Below, piece after piece: positions 34,001 through 43,367 of a stretch of 64,000 nucleotides of DNA. Under the pieces are notes generated by a model. The model had not been told where the DNA came from. It was given only the letters and a program-made list of their open reading frames with translations, and searched no databases. The first letter of the stretch is position 1; each line of letters opens with the position of its first letter. Both the position numbers and the translations under genes were made by a program. Source of the DNA: Bacillaceae bacterium IKA-2 (lineage in GTDB: Bacteria > Bacillota > Bacilli > Bacillales > Anaerobacillaceae); contig CP134492.1 of the NCBI GenBank assembly GCA_031761875.1, positions 4,092,001-4,156,000 of the forward strand, in the 5' to 3' direction.

Positions 34001-36124
34001 TTATAATGTAGAATATTGGTCAATATATTTCATAATCTCTTCAATACTTTCAGCATCCATCAATTTTTGTAGCATTTCTTCGTCTGATAGCATTGTCGAC
34101 AATTGGGCTAGTGCTTTTAAATGCTTTTCATTATCAACCGCTGCTAAAACAACGATTAAGCTCGCACGATGCCTTTCTTCTTTTGAAAAATAAACACTCT
34201 CGCCTAATCTTAAAAGGCTCATACCGATTTTTTTCACACCATACTCTGGTCGAGCATGTGGTAGTGCGATTTCCGGAGCTATGACAACATAAGGACCCAT
34301 CTCATCGACATTTGCGATCATTGCTTCAACATATTCCTCGGTAATGCTTCCAATAGTCTTCAACGGTTCTGCAGCCAGCCGGATAGCTTCCTGCCAGTTT
34401 GTTACTTTTCCTACATATTGAATCGTTTCCTTTGTTAGTAGTTCGTTTAACACAGGTTTTTCCTCCCTAAGCTTGTTAATACTTTGTTCTAAGCTAAATA
34501 ATAATGATAAATCTTGAAGCAGTTCTTTCTCATCAAGAACTGTTGTGTGTTTTCTGACGATATTCATGATTGCAGGAAGGGTGGGAGTTCCCACTTTCTG
34601 AGCTGCAGAATAATTATTGTGGTTATTTACAAATGATAAAACTGCCTCTTTATCCCGATCTGTCAGAATAGGATTGACAATTAGCACAGGATGTTTTTTA
34701 TTTTTAATTGTGGCTGTAGCAAAAACAAAGTCAACGTCATAACTTTTATTTTCATACTGCCTTTGTGAAATACATCCAATAATGTCGACGGCTGCAATGA
34801 TTTTTTCCAACTGCCCCCACAATATATTGGAAGTACCCAATCCATTTTCGCAAACAATAATTGCTTTTTTCCTTTGAACAGGTTTCTTTCCTTCCCGTTG
34901 CAGCCAACCACCGAAATGCATGGCAATATATGCGGCTTCCGAATCTTTTACCTTTGTACCAAGTAATTCTTCAAGTTGACCGATCGATTTTTTTGTTAGT
35001 TCAAAAATCTCAGGGAATTCTCGCTGCACATTTTCTGTATTTTCATCTTTTAAACTGACATTATACTTAATACGATAATACGCTGGCTTTAAATGTTTGA
35101 ACAAAGACTCTTCAATCTGGTAACTGTCTTGGAAGAGAATACAAGCATAATTTTGAAAATCTTGAACAATACTTTTAACCGTTCCTCTAAGTTTTTTCAT
35201 TTCTTGACTTTGGCTATCTTCTAATTCCGAATAATTCACTTTAGAACCAAGTAAGTTCATCGTGATGAAGCATATTTCACTATCTGGAACATGAATGCTA
35301 TATAACGCCTCAAGCTTCCTACCAATATTTATAGCTGCACGATATTCAGTAGTGGAAATTAACGCTTCCTGTTCATCGATATCGATCGTGATTCGATTTC
35401 CTTGCTTTAGTCTCTGAATAATTACGATCAATTTTAACGCTAAAAGATGAACCATTTCGTCTGTTAGCTCAATCGCTAGCTCTGCTTCACATTCTGCGAT
35501 GAGTGGTTTCATACTGTTTAACTGAACAGAGAATCCTTTAGGCCCGAAATCATTCTCATAAAAAGGTAGCTTGATCTGACCTATCAAATTGTTCCAGTCT
35601 TTTTTTGTTGTCATTAATTCTGCCAAATAGTTCACTAACAATTGTCGCTTATGCTCTTCTTTACCTTTAGTTTTATAGCCGTTATTTCTGTGAAAATTGA
35701 CTTCTAATTGGTGCTGCGAAAAAATCTTTTTAATTTCCTTCAGGTCATTCGAAGTCGTTGCTCTACTCACTTGTGTTAACTCAATCAAATCTTCTAGAAA
35801 CACTGGCATTTGGCTTGTTAACAATTCAACAGCAATTAAAGTCACTCGTTCTTCCATGCTATAAATATATTGGAACTTGTTGATTTTACCAATTAGCTTA
35901 GGTACGATCTCCCTTGCTTCCTGCTCTAAATAATAACCTTTACCATGCTTTTTCTTGACTGGCGGTAATTTATTTTCTTCCAACCAAAAGTTTATTTTTT
36001 GGACGTCATAATACACCGTCCGCTTCGATATCCGCAATTGGCTAGTAAGCATATCAACGGATACACATTCTTTAGAATTAAAAAGTACGGTGATGATTTG
36101 TGTACACCTTTCATCCAATATCAT
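34001..36124 (-). CDS. PRD-containing transcriptional activator with fused PTS IIB and IIA domains
   Basis: About 707 residues from the ATG at 36124 (AAAGGT upstream; an earlier frame to 36175 lacks a site). Domains: two helix-turn-helices in the first 170 residues (SQLRISKRTVYYDVQKI; TQVSRATTSNDLKEI), two PRDs (about 180-400), a IIB-like domain with VCENGLGTSN (about 425-510), and a C-terminal IIA (about 560-705) with EIALPHARPEYG, the phospho-His site. It would switch on the operon when its PRDs are phosphorylated or dephosphorylated by the PTS. Its IIA may also serve as the missing transporter subunit. It is 14 bases upstream of the IIB gene. Confidence 0.88.
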   Translation of the reverse strand: MILDERCTQIITVLFNSKECVSVDMLTSQLRISKRTVYYDVQKINFWLEENKLPPVKKKHGKGYYLEQEAREIVPKLIGKINKFQYIYSMEERVTLIAVELLTSQMPVFLEDLIELTQVSRATTSNDLKEIKKIFSQHQLEVNFHRNNGYKTKGKEEHKRQLLVNYLAELMTTKKDWNNLIGQIKLPFYENDFGPKGFSVQLNSMKPLIAECEAELAIELTDEMVHLLALKLIVIIQRLKQGNRITIDIDEQEALISTTEYRAAINIGRKLEALYSIHVPDSEICFITMNLLGSKVNYSELEDSQSQEMKKLRGTVKSIVQDFQNYACILFQDSYQIEESLFKHLKPAYYRIKYNVSLKDENTENVQREFPEIFELTKKSIGQLEELLGTKVKDSEAAYIAMHFGGWLQREGKKPVQRKKAIIVCENGLGTSNILWGQLEKIIAAVDIIGCISQRQYENKSYDVDFVFATATIKNKKHPVLIVNPILTDRDKEAVLSFVNNHNNYSAAQKVGTPTLPAIMNIVRKHTTVLDEKELLQDLSLLFSLEQSINKLREEKPVLNELLTKETIQYVGKVTNWQEAIRLAAEPLKTIGSITEEYVEAMIANVDEMGPYVVIAPEIALPHARPEYGVKKIGMSLLRLGESVYFSKEERHRASLIVVLAAVDNEKHLKALAQLSTMLSDEEMLQKLMDAESIEEIMKYIDQYSTL

Positions 36125-36281
36125 AACAACACAACCTTTACACATGTGCAATTTTAGATTTTCAAAAAAAGTCAATCAACTAGTTAACCTCATTATAGAT
36201 GCCACTAGAAGCTAATGTAAATGCTTTCAAAATCTCAATTTCGTCGTACCGACTTGTGCAATATTGTACTTCTTAGCTAAT

Positions 36282-36699
36282 GGGTGAAAAAAGGGGACAG
36301 GCACCTTTTCTCACCCTTGTCCTAGTATTTAATAGTTTACGCAAGCAAATTGAAGTAGGATTTGTGGTAAATCAAGTTATTCAAAGAGGTTAACGATGAT
36401 TAAAAGAGGCGAAACATGAATATAGCGCTGCATAATTTACAAAAGGAAAATTTTGCACCGTACGGAGAAATAATTGAGGTGAAACAATATTCATCAGAAA
36501 TATTTTAAGTGATACTATCTGAAGATAAGGTGCCTGATGGTTGGAGAAAAGCAACACTCGGCTCTCACTAATAGGAGATCAGGCCTTCGCTTATCTCTTA
36601 TCTGATTTGATTTCCTATCTTTCTTTTCTCCTCACATTAGAGGAATGTGAGATTATTTTAACAGGGACTTCTGAGAAAAGGTGCCTGTCCCCTGTTGTC
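36282..36699. mobile_element. 418-bp REP-ended element, copy 1
   Basis: Ends GGGTGAAAAAAGGGGACAGG...TTTTCTCACC and GAGAAAAGGTGCCTGTCCCC. It is almost identical to 44901-45318, with the same length. The inside has a short coding start at 36416 (MNIALHNLQKENFAPYGEII) that stops after 30 codons and resembles ureidoglycolate lyase (AllA). The upstream part could be the end of another gene. A second half contains a strong inverted repeat (CCTCACATTAGAGGAATGTGAG). No transposase, so it is non-autonomous. Confidence 0.85.
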
Positions 36700-36786
36700 C
36701 ACCTTATTATGAAGCTGCAAAGGCTAGTTTCTACGAGGATCTTAAGAAATATAGAAGGGTATCCGTTTCAACGATGGATCAATAAT
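36700..36786 (+). pseudogene. Duplicated 3' end of the DUF975 gene
   Basis: Starts exactly at the right edge of the 418-bp element with PYYEAAKASFYEDLKKYRR and ends at the same TMDQ stop as the gene at 24.8 kb. About 60 further bases of 3' flank match as well, with a few substitutions. It is a displaced fragment without a start. Confidence 0.85.
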
Positions 36787-36860
36787 TAAAACCTATTGTA
36801 ATTAACGTGACAACCGAAAAAGCAAAGATTAGTTCTTAAGACAAAACCCTAATCCAGTAA

Positions 36861-37058
36861 GAATCCTCATTTTTAAAAAAATTTATTAAATTACAGCATC
36901 ATCGGGAACTCATTCCACTTGGAAAAAGATATTACCGGGGTGTCACAGTAACTGAATCATATTACTACGGCACCCTTACCGGAATGCTCACAGTCGAAAG
37001 GCGAAAGATCTTTGCCAAACCAAGTCGTTTGTCACAGTGGCTGAGAAACGCTCACTAA
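36861..37058 (+). pseudogene. Orphan gene tail of unknown family
   Basis: 66 codons are open between stops without a start codon or ribosome site: IPLGKRYYRGVTVTESYYYG then TLTGMLTVERRKIFAKPSRL and WLRNAH. Composition looks like real coding sequence, followed by a strong hairpin. I do not recognise the family. It is most likely the surviving 3' end of a gene deleted when the repeats next to it moved. Confidence 0.45.
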
Positions 37059-37066
37059 AACAAAAA

Positions 37067-37106
37067 GAGCTCCTAAATCTAGTTGAAAAACTAGATCTCG
37101 GAGCTC
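37067..37106. terminator. Strong hairpin after the orphan gene tail
   Basis: GAGCTCCTAAATCTAGTT and AACTAGATCTCGGAGCTC pair almost throughout. There is no long T-run, so termination is uncertain. Confidence 0.55.
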
Positions 37107-37185
37107 ACTTTAGCTGAAATTCTATAAAATATGATAAGAGAAATGCATCCTACCTTATCTCAAGACTCTAATTGTAAAAATATGG

Positions 37186-37306
37186 TGGGACAAGGTGCCT
37201 GTCCCCGAATCTCATGATCATCAATCTCTTACTAATAACTAAGTTAAATGCCTCCATGTACTTAATAAAATGACTATTTTTAGGGGACAAGGGGACAGAC
37301 ACCCGA
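37186..37306. repeat. Two divergent REP scraps
   Basis: TGGGACAAGGTGCCTGTCCCC at 37186 and GGGGACAGACACCCGAAG at 37291. The second abuts the stop codon of the split ABC ATPase gene. Confidence 0.65.
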
Positions 37307-37309
37307 AGT

Positions 37310-37484
37310 TCAGTCTACACCTGGTATAACATGCATTTCACTAGGGAATGTGATGCCTACGGTTTGCCCTGGTTTTAAAATTTCTTTTTTGAATGGATTG
37401 TTATCGTCAATCATGATATTTTGGTCACCAACTTGAACAAAGTAACGGACGTAACTGCCGTGATTATAAATGTCAACGTAAACA
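37310..37484 (-). pseudogene. 3' fragment of the ABC ATPase gene (TOBE domain), cut off by IS21
   Basis: Encodes VDIYNHGSYVRYFVQVGDQN...ILKPGQTVGITFPSE, the typical C-terminal TOBE-like domain of Fbp/Pot-type ATPases, ending TGA at 37310-37312. It is in the same orientation as the ATPase gene at 39.6-40.6 kb and fits directly onto its broken end. The 2.15-kb IS21 element lies between them. Confidence 0.85.
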
Positions 37485-37520
37485 TGTACACTTTTGATCG
37501 TTTAAGAATGTACACTTTTG

Positions 37521-38288
37521 TTAATCTTCCTTCTTCATATGATCTTTGAGACGATAGGAATTCCCTATGATATTCACTACTGTCGCATGATGGAGGACCC
37601 GATCTAATATCGCATTCGCAATTTTCGTATCCTGAAATACCTCGTCCCATGACTTGAAATTTGAATTCGTTGTTAAAATCGTACTCTTCTTTTCGTAACG
37701 TAAATCAATCAGTTGGAAAAAGAGTTTTGCATCCTCGGCGTCAATCGGTAAATAGCCGATTTCATCAATAATAAGAAGTCTATATTTTGCATAATGTTTT
37801 ATCCTGGTTTCCAAACGATTTTCTAATTTTGCTCTCTTTAGATTAAGAATTAATTCGTTACATTTAATGAAATAGGTGCTCGTCCTTTTTTTTGCTGCGG
37901 CAATCCCTATTGAAGTTGCCAGGTGAGTTTTCCCCACCCCACTAGGTCCTAAAAAAACAATATTTTCTCTTCGTTCTAAGAAACGAAGAGTGGTGAAATC
38001 AAGAATTTGCTGTTTATTTATTGATGGTTGAAAGTCGAAATCAAAGTCCTTAACTTCTTTTAAGTGCGGGAAAGCCGCCACTTTTACCATGGCTGTGATC
38101 ATATTCTTCTCTTTCATCTCAATCTCATAACCTGTTAATTTAAGTAAGGTATCGACAAAGGATAATTGATTATGTGTCATAAAATCTATCGTTTCATCCA
38201 GATGAACCATCATTTGCTTCATGTTTAAGTAGTCTAGATTTTGAACTAGTTTGACGTAACTGCTATTCATTTCGATACACCTCATCAA
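37521..38288 (-). CDS. istB: IS21 helper ATPase IstB
   Basis: 255 residues of the DnaC-like AAA+ type. Walker A is GPSGVGKTHLA, Walker B LLIIDEIGYLP, and sensor 1 ILTTNSNF. It directs IstA to target DNA. The start overlaps the end of istA. Appears intact. It differs clearly from the IstB at 47.1 kb. Confidence 0.92.
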   Translation of the reverse strand: MMRCIEMNSSYVKLVQNLDYLNMKQMMVHLDETIDFMTHNQLSFVDTLLKLTGYEIEMKEKNMITAMVKVAAFPHLKEVKDFDFDFQPSINKQQILDFTTLRFLERRENIVFLGPSGVGKTHLATSIGIAAAKKRTSTYFIKCNELILNLKRAKLENRLETRIKHYAKYRLLIIDEIGYLPIDAEDAKLFFQLIDLRYEKKSTILTTNSNFKSWDEVFQDTKIANAILDRVLHHATVVNIIGNSYRLKDHMKKED

Positions 38289-39588
38289 TTGCCTCTAAAT
38301 TCTTCTTGGCCAACTCATCAATATTCACAGTACGAGGTAACCCTTTAGATAAGGCGTCTAGGTAATGTTCTTGCTTATAATTAATTTTTGTTTGACTGAT
38401 ACGATGCTCGACAATTAATACCGTGTTATAATACATGTATATATGGTCATCGTATACTTGTAAACCTACGGTTTTTCCTTTGTATCCAGCTGGAACTGAA
38501 TACTGGTTGGACTTGTAGGATATCATATTGGAAGTATTGACTTTCACAAGTGTATGGTTGATTTTGTAGAGATCTCTTAGTTGTTTCCGTGGTAATGGGA
38601 CTAAGTGATCTTTTTCTTTTTCTAAAGCTAAAATAGGTATTTTCCCCGTTCCTTGGTGATAACTATTATTGATTCGATTACATAGTTTTTGAACAAATTG
38701 ATGTAGTTCTTCATAATTGAATTTTCCTTGGTAGGCATGAATTTCGTCGATCAATTTCATCGGTGCCTCAACTTTAGCCTTTGTTCTTGGTCTCCCCGCA
38801 ATGCATGGTTTCACTTCAAAACCACAGTCTTTTGAAAATTGATCAAATCGCTCATTCACAACCCCCTTTTTATACTCTGTTCGAGCGACATCCATAACGG
38901 TTTTCATATTGTCTGTCAAAATCGTTTTCGGAATTCCCCCAATTGCTTCAAAACTTTCCATTAAAAACGAAAATAACACGCTTTGTGATTTTGAAATCGA
39001 AAGATGATAGGTACGGAACCTTGAAAATGATAGTAAGAGTACACAAACGTTTACACTGACTATTTCTCCGTCTTTCGTCATGTAACGAATGTCTTCTTTC
39101 CAATCCAACTGTGCTTGTTCAGCGGGTGGTGTTTCGAAACGGATAATAGGTTTGATTGGCTTGCTTCCTTTATCTGAGTTAAAGTAGCTTTGAAACTCAG
39201 GCCTTTTTGAGATGTAAGAACGGAAGCTGGATTGAGCACAATCTAAACAATGATTATCCGTTAAATATTGCCAGAGAATTCTTTTGTAAAAAAATCGCTG
39301 TTTCGCTTCTGTTGAAAGAAGTAAAGAAATAGTCGTGTAATAGTCATCAATTTTAGATAAGCGTGTACGAGTTTCTTTAGGAATATTACCTTTCAGATAT
39401 CTATCAATGGTTCTTCGATCTACACCCATTTCACGTGCTAACATGCTTTTATTAATTTTCATGTTTAGATTCTCCATTAGAATTTTTAATTTTGGTAAGT
39501 CTCTAAGACTATTTATTTCAAGATTGGTAGTTACGTCGACATGATAATGCATAATATTCACCTCAAGAATATTATGCAGGAATATCAC
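38263..39588 (-). CDS. istA: IS21 transposase IstA
   Basis: 441 residues. An N-terminal helix-turn-helix (SMLAREMGVDRRTIDRYLKG), a DDE integrase core with LDWKED, ILTDNMKTV and KAKVEAPM supplying the acidic triad, and a C-terminal beta domain (NQYSVPAGYKGKTVGLQVYD). The first residues up to MHYHVD are uncertain; the ATG at 39588 has no strong ribosome site, and a later ATG near 39552 is possible. Intact. Confidence 0.92.
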   Translation of the reverse strand: MIFLHNILEVNIMHYHVDVTTNLEINSLRDLPKLKILMENLNMKINKSMLAREMGVDRRTIDRYLKGNIPKETRTRLSKIDDYYTTISLLLSTEAKQRFFYKRILWQYLTDNHCLDCAQSSFRSYISKRPEFQSYFNSDKGSKPIKPIIRFETPPAEQAQLDWKEDIRYMTKDGEIVSVNVCVLLLSFSRFRTYHLSISKSQSVLFSFLMESFEAIGGIPKTILTDNMKTVMDVARTEYKKGVVNERFDQFSKDCGFEVKPCIAGRPRTKAKVEAPMKLIDEIHAYQGKFNYEELHQFVQKLCNRINNSYHQGTGKIPILALEKEKDHLVPLPRKQLRDLYKINHTLVKVNTSNMISYKSNQYSVPAGYKGKTVGLQVYDDHIYMYYNTVLIVEHRISQTKINYKQEHYLDALSKGLPRTVNIDELAKKNLEAIDEVYRNE

Positions 39589-39639
39589 CGAAACTGTACA
39601 TCCTTAGACCATCATTTATGTACATTCTTATGTTAGCAT

Positions 39640-40602
39640 TTATACGTGATAAACTGTTTTAATAAGTTTCCCTTTTACGGTGCTGTTATCATCGATTCTT
39701 ACCATCTCTGGTCGGAGAATCCCTAAGCCGTTTTTCAAATTGTCCCCGGTTTGTGTGACTTGGAATTGAATTAATTTTTCTTCTGATGATTGAAAGATAG
39801 TCTGCTTGTCCTTTTGTTCAAATACCCCTTTAATAATGTTGGCGTGGCCAACGAAATTCGCGACAAATTCATTGGCTGGATACTGATAGACGTCGGCTGG
39901 ACTGTCTAATTGTTGAACCACGCCATCTTTTAAGACTAGAACTCTATCTGAAATACTTAGGGCTTCCTCTTGATCATGTGTGACAAAAACAATTGTTAAG
40001 TTAAGCTCTTCTTTTAAACGGCGAATCTCATCTCTCATCGTCATTCGTAAGTTTGCGTCAAGATTAGAGAGGGGTTCATCTAATAGAAGCACCTTTGGCT
40101 TGAGGACAAGACAGCGAGCAATTGCTACCCTTTGTTGCTGTCCTCCACTTAATGCACTTGGTTTTCGATTCTCATAACCTTCTAATTGAACTTGTAAAAG
40201 AGCATCTTTTATTAATTCCGCTTTTTCTTGTTTCGATATCTTTAGTAGATTTAGTCCATATTCAATATTTTTATACACGGTCATATGTGGAAACAATGCA
40301 TAGTTTTGAAATACCATCCCAGTCATTCTTTTTTCTGGGGGTAAATGATCTACAGATTCCCCATTAATAATGACCTCTCCTGATGTTTGCGGGTGGAACC
40401 CTCCGAGGACTCGTAATAAAGTTGTTTTCCCACTTCCGCTTGGACCGATAAAAGTGACGAGTTCTCCTTCTTCAATATCGATGGAAATGTTTTTTAATAC
40501 GTCAACATCTCCAAATGATTTAACAATATTCTTAACTTGTAAGATTGCTTGATTACCCAAAACTAATTCCTCCTTAAACCGATAGCTTACTTCGTTTTTC
40601 AA
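39640..40602 (-). pseudogene. Fbp/Pot-type ABC transporter ATPase, truncated by IS21
   Basis: 320 residues remain, with Walker A GPSGSGKTTLLR, signature LSGGQQQRVAIARC, Walker B VLLLDEPLSNLD and the H-loop VTHDQEEA, then the beginning of the regulatory domain (RPEMVRIDDNS). The frame ends at KTVYHV-stop inside the junction with the IS. The missing tail is at 37310-37484. Overlaps the permease gene by 29 bases. The nucleotide-binding domain is complete, so residual activity is possible. Confidence 0.87.
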
Positions 40603-42232
40603 TGAATTTTAATAGTCCCATACAAGCGAGAACGATGAGAATTAAGATAAATGACATCGCGGATGCACGCCCTATTGCTGCTTGGTCTGCTAAATTTAGA
40701 ATATAAGCAGCTGCTAAGTTATTACCAGGTGAAATCAAGAAAATCACCGAGCTAACTGATACCATCGCTGTCATAAATGTATAGACGAAACCAGCCATAA
40801 ATGCTGGGGTGAGAAGCGGCACAACGACCCTCCAAATTGTACGGTATGGTCCTGCTCCAAGGTCTGATGAGGCTTCCTCCATAGATTTGTCAATTTGTTG
40901 AAGGTTACTTATTCCTGACTCTAAACCAACACCAATCTTGCGGAATGCCATATTTAAGACTAGTAATAATACCGTTCCTGTTAAAAATAGTGGTGGTCCA
41001 TTAAAGATCAGAACGTAACCGATACCCATAACTGTTCCAGGGACGGCAAGCCCGAATAACGCTATAAATTCAAGGAATTTCTTTGCAGGAATATTTTTTC
41101 TCACTGAAAGGTATCCTTGTAAAATCCCTAATCCTGAAGCAATTAAAGCAGCAAAAAACGAAACAACGACACTATTCCATAAGAAGTTCCATCCTGATTG
41201 ATCAGAAAAATGAGACAAAGTGAATGTATTATTGATTCCGATAATTTGCACAAATGCGCCTAGGATAACCATGATAAACATAAGCGAGATAAAAAGGACC
41301 ATGAGTGTGCTGATTGAAAATACAAAACTTTTCACTTTACTATTCAATGGATTATTTTGTGCACTAGAGTTATTGGTTGATGCTGTTTCGTGATCTTTTA
41401 ACAAGTATGTTTGAAATAAGAACACAAGTAAGCTTGGCATGATTAGAAACACGCCTAAAACGGCCGCCATTTCAAGGTTTTGTCGACCTGTTACAAGCAG
41501 GAAGGCATCTGATGCCAAGAATGATTCGCCACCACCGATTATAAGTGGGTTAGAGAAATCTGCTAAAGCCATAACAAAAACAATTAAACCTGCTTTCAAA
41601 ATTGCTGTTCCTGCTAATGGGAGAGTTACAGATCGAATTGTTTTCATTTGACTTGCTCCAAGGTCTTGCGAGGCATTCTCCACGGTTGGATTTATCGACC
41701 TCAATGAACTCTCGATCATCATGTAAGCAACTGGAAAATAACCAAGGACTTGGGCAATAACAACACCCCAAAATCCGTAAATACTAATCTCTAAACCTGT
41801 AATACTATTAATCCAGTCTGTCACAACGCCCCTTCTACCGAACAAGATAATCAGAGCAAGCGAAAAAATAAATGGAGGCGCAACTAAAGGTAAAAGTCCA
41901 ATTCCTCGATACACTTTTGAAAGCATGCTCTTTGACCTCGTTACATAGAGAGCGAACGGAATACTAATCATAATAATAATAGATGTTGAAATAAGACCTG
42001 CTGAAATACTGTTTATGAAAGCCCTAAAATAAGACGCGCTTTGGAAAAATTGTGCGTAATATTGAAAAGTTAATTCACCGGTTCCAACACCAAAGCTGCG
42101 CAAAAGTACAGCCAAGACAGGTGCTAATATAAATAATATAAGAAGGGCAGCTATGATGATAGCTGCCACTGCAAAACCGGGTTCAATTCTTGGTCGTGCT
42201 TTAGCTTTTATAGCTCCCCTTAGTGTGGACAT
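40574..42232 (-). CDS. Fused two-domain ABC permease (FbpB/AfuB type)
   Basis: 552 residues, about twelve membrane helices in two permease repeats, each with an EAA loop (ASQDLGASQMKTIRSVTLPL and ASSDLGAGPYRTIWRVVVPL). This fused form is typical of importers for ferric iron, hexose phosphates and 2-aminoethylphosphonate. Upstream lie the binding protein and a HAD phosphatase gene in the same direction. A palindromic mini-element sits between permease and binding protein. Confidence 0.9.
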   Translation of the reverse strand: MSTLRGAIKAKARPRIEPGFAVAAIIIAALLILFILAPVLAVLLRSFGVGTGELTFQYYAQFFQSASYFRAFINSISAGLISTSIIIMISIPFALYVTRSKSMLSKVYRGIGLLPLVAPPFIFSLALIILFGRRGVVTDWINSITGLEISIYGFWGVVIAQVLGYFPVAYMMIESSLRSINPTVENASQDLGASQMKTIRSVTLPLAGTAILKAGLIVFVMALADFSNPLIIGGGESFLASDAFLLVTGRQNLEMAAVLGVFLIMPSLLVFLFQTYLLKDHETASTNNSSAQNNPLNSKVKSFVFSISTLMVLFISLMFIMVILGAFVQIIGINNTFTLSHFSDQSGWNFLWNSVVVSFFAALIASGLGILQGYLSVRKNIPAKKFLEFIALFGLAVPGTVMGIGYVLIFNGPPLFLTGTVLLLVLNMAFRKIGVGLESGISNLQQIDKSMEEASSDLGAGPYRTIWRVVVPLLTPAFMAGFVYTFMTAMVSVSSVIFLISPGNNLAAAYILNLADQAAIGRASAMSFILILIVLACMGLLKFIEKRSKLSV

Positions 42233-42259
42233 TATAAAAATCCCTTCTATTGTTTAGTG

Positions 42260-42337
42260 GAATCAATTTCATAATACAAATTAACTAGCTACATAAAGCT
42301 CACGTAGTGGCGTAGAATCTGCATTATGAAATTCATT
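42260..42337. repeat. Palindromic mini-element, copy D, inside the ABC operon
   Basis: GAATCAATTTCATAAT and ATTATGAAATTCATT; core GTAGTGGCGTAGAATCTGCA as in copies A and B. It is transcribed between two operon genes and provides the surroundings of the binding-protein stop codon, so it may stabilise or split the mRNA. Confidence 0.8.
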
Positions 42338-43317
42338 TAGTTAAATTTATTTTGAAATTCTTCCATAATACGTTCACGGTTTTCGGCTGCCCAAACGGCG
42401 TCATAATCAATAAAATTAGGATCAAAGTCCAGTTCTGCACTCATACCGGGTTTTGTAACCATAGATCGAAATTCTGAAGCAAGTCCCATTCCTTCATCGG
42501 AACCGATAAAGTCGATTACTTTTTTAGCTGCTTCTTTATTGTCAGCATCTTTGAAAATCCAAGCAACGTCTAAGTCAAAACCAACGCCTTCTTCAGGAAT
42601 AACTGCGCTAATAGGATATCCTTCATCCATTCGATCAAAGACAGCTTGGTCCCACGTAATACCGATAGCGTACTCGCCTTGAGCAACCATTTGAGCTGGC
42701 GCAGATCCAGATTGAGAATATTGACCGACATTTTCATCTAGTTTTTTAAGGTATTCCCAACCTTCTTCTTCACCCATTATTTGCATGATTGCGGAAACAA
42801 ATAAGAAGGCAGTTCCAGATGTACCAGGATCAGGTAATACAATTTCTCCTTTATATTGTGGATCTAAAAGGTCTTCCCAAGATTCTGGCTTATCAAGGCC
42901 AAGTTCATCTAGTAGATCATCGTTTATTGCAAGGACATTGAACCAATAAGACCAACCGTACCACTTACCATCTGGATCTTTAAATTCAGCAGGCACGTCA
43001 TCCCATGTCGGAGAATGATAAGATTCTAGCATGTCTTCTTCTGTAGCAATTAACGCAAAACTGTGTAACATTCCCCATTGCATATCTGCTCCAACATTTG
43101 GATATTCTGCATCTATACGGCTCCATGATGCTTCACTAGACATTCTTAAGATATCAATATTTACTCCAGTTTCCTCTTCTAGTGCAGAAGCGAAAGCTTG
43201 CATTTCTCCCTCATCATTGTGTGTGTATAATGCGACCGTATTTTCGTCATTTCCACCGCAAGCACTTAATATAAAGATAAGTAAAAGTCCTATAACCGAT
43301 TTAAAAATAAATTTCAT
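42337..43317 (-). CDS. Lipoprotein substrate-binding protein of the ABC importer
   Basis: 326 residues; lipobox LSACG after a short signal. A type II periplasmic-binding fold of the iron/putrescine/phosphonate class is indicated by VALYTHNDEGEMQAFASALE, WYGWSYWFNVLAIN, PDPGTSGTAFLFVSAI and YAIGITWDQAVF. The tyrosine pair usual for ferric-binding FbpA is not evident, and with a phosphatase next door a phosphorylated or phosphonate ligand looks likelier. AGGAGG precedes the ATG. Confidence 0.85.
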   Translation of the reverse strand: MKFIFKSVIGLLLIFILSACGGNDENTVALYTHNDEGEMQAFASALEEETGVNIDILRMSSEASWSRIDAEYPNVGADMQWGMLHSFALIATEEDMLESYHSPTWDDVPAEFKDPDGKWYGWSYWFNVLAINDDLLDELGLDKPESWEDLLDPQYKGEIVLPDPGTSGTAFLFVSAIMQIMGEEEGWEYLKKLDENVGQYSQSGSAPAQMVAQGEYAIGITWDQAVFDRMDEGYPISAVIPEEGVGFDLDVAWIFKDADNKEAAKKVIDFIGSDEGMGLASEFRSMVTKPGMSAELDFDPNFIDYDAVWAAENRERIMEEFQNKFN

Positions 43318-43367
43318 TTTTATTTCCTCCTATAAATTCCATACATTGTGGAATTTTCATTTTCTTA

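Larger units (their letters stand above)
37485..39637 (-). mobile_element. IS21-family insertion sequence, intact istAB
   Basis: Contains istA and istB overlapping by 26 bases. The ends carry repeated TGTACA blocks: TGTACACTTTTG twice on the left (37485, 37510) and AAGAATGTACA and AAGGATGTACA on the right, the multiple terminal repeats usual for IS21. Exact ends and target duplication could not be fixed by eye. It interrupts an ABC ATPase gene. Confidence 0.82.

Noticed and set aside
37485-39637. Exact target-site duplication of the first IS21 element
   Set aside because: Flanks AAACA and TTTAT do not give a convincing direct repeat; true ends may differ by a few bases from my call.
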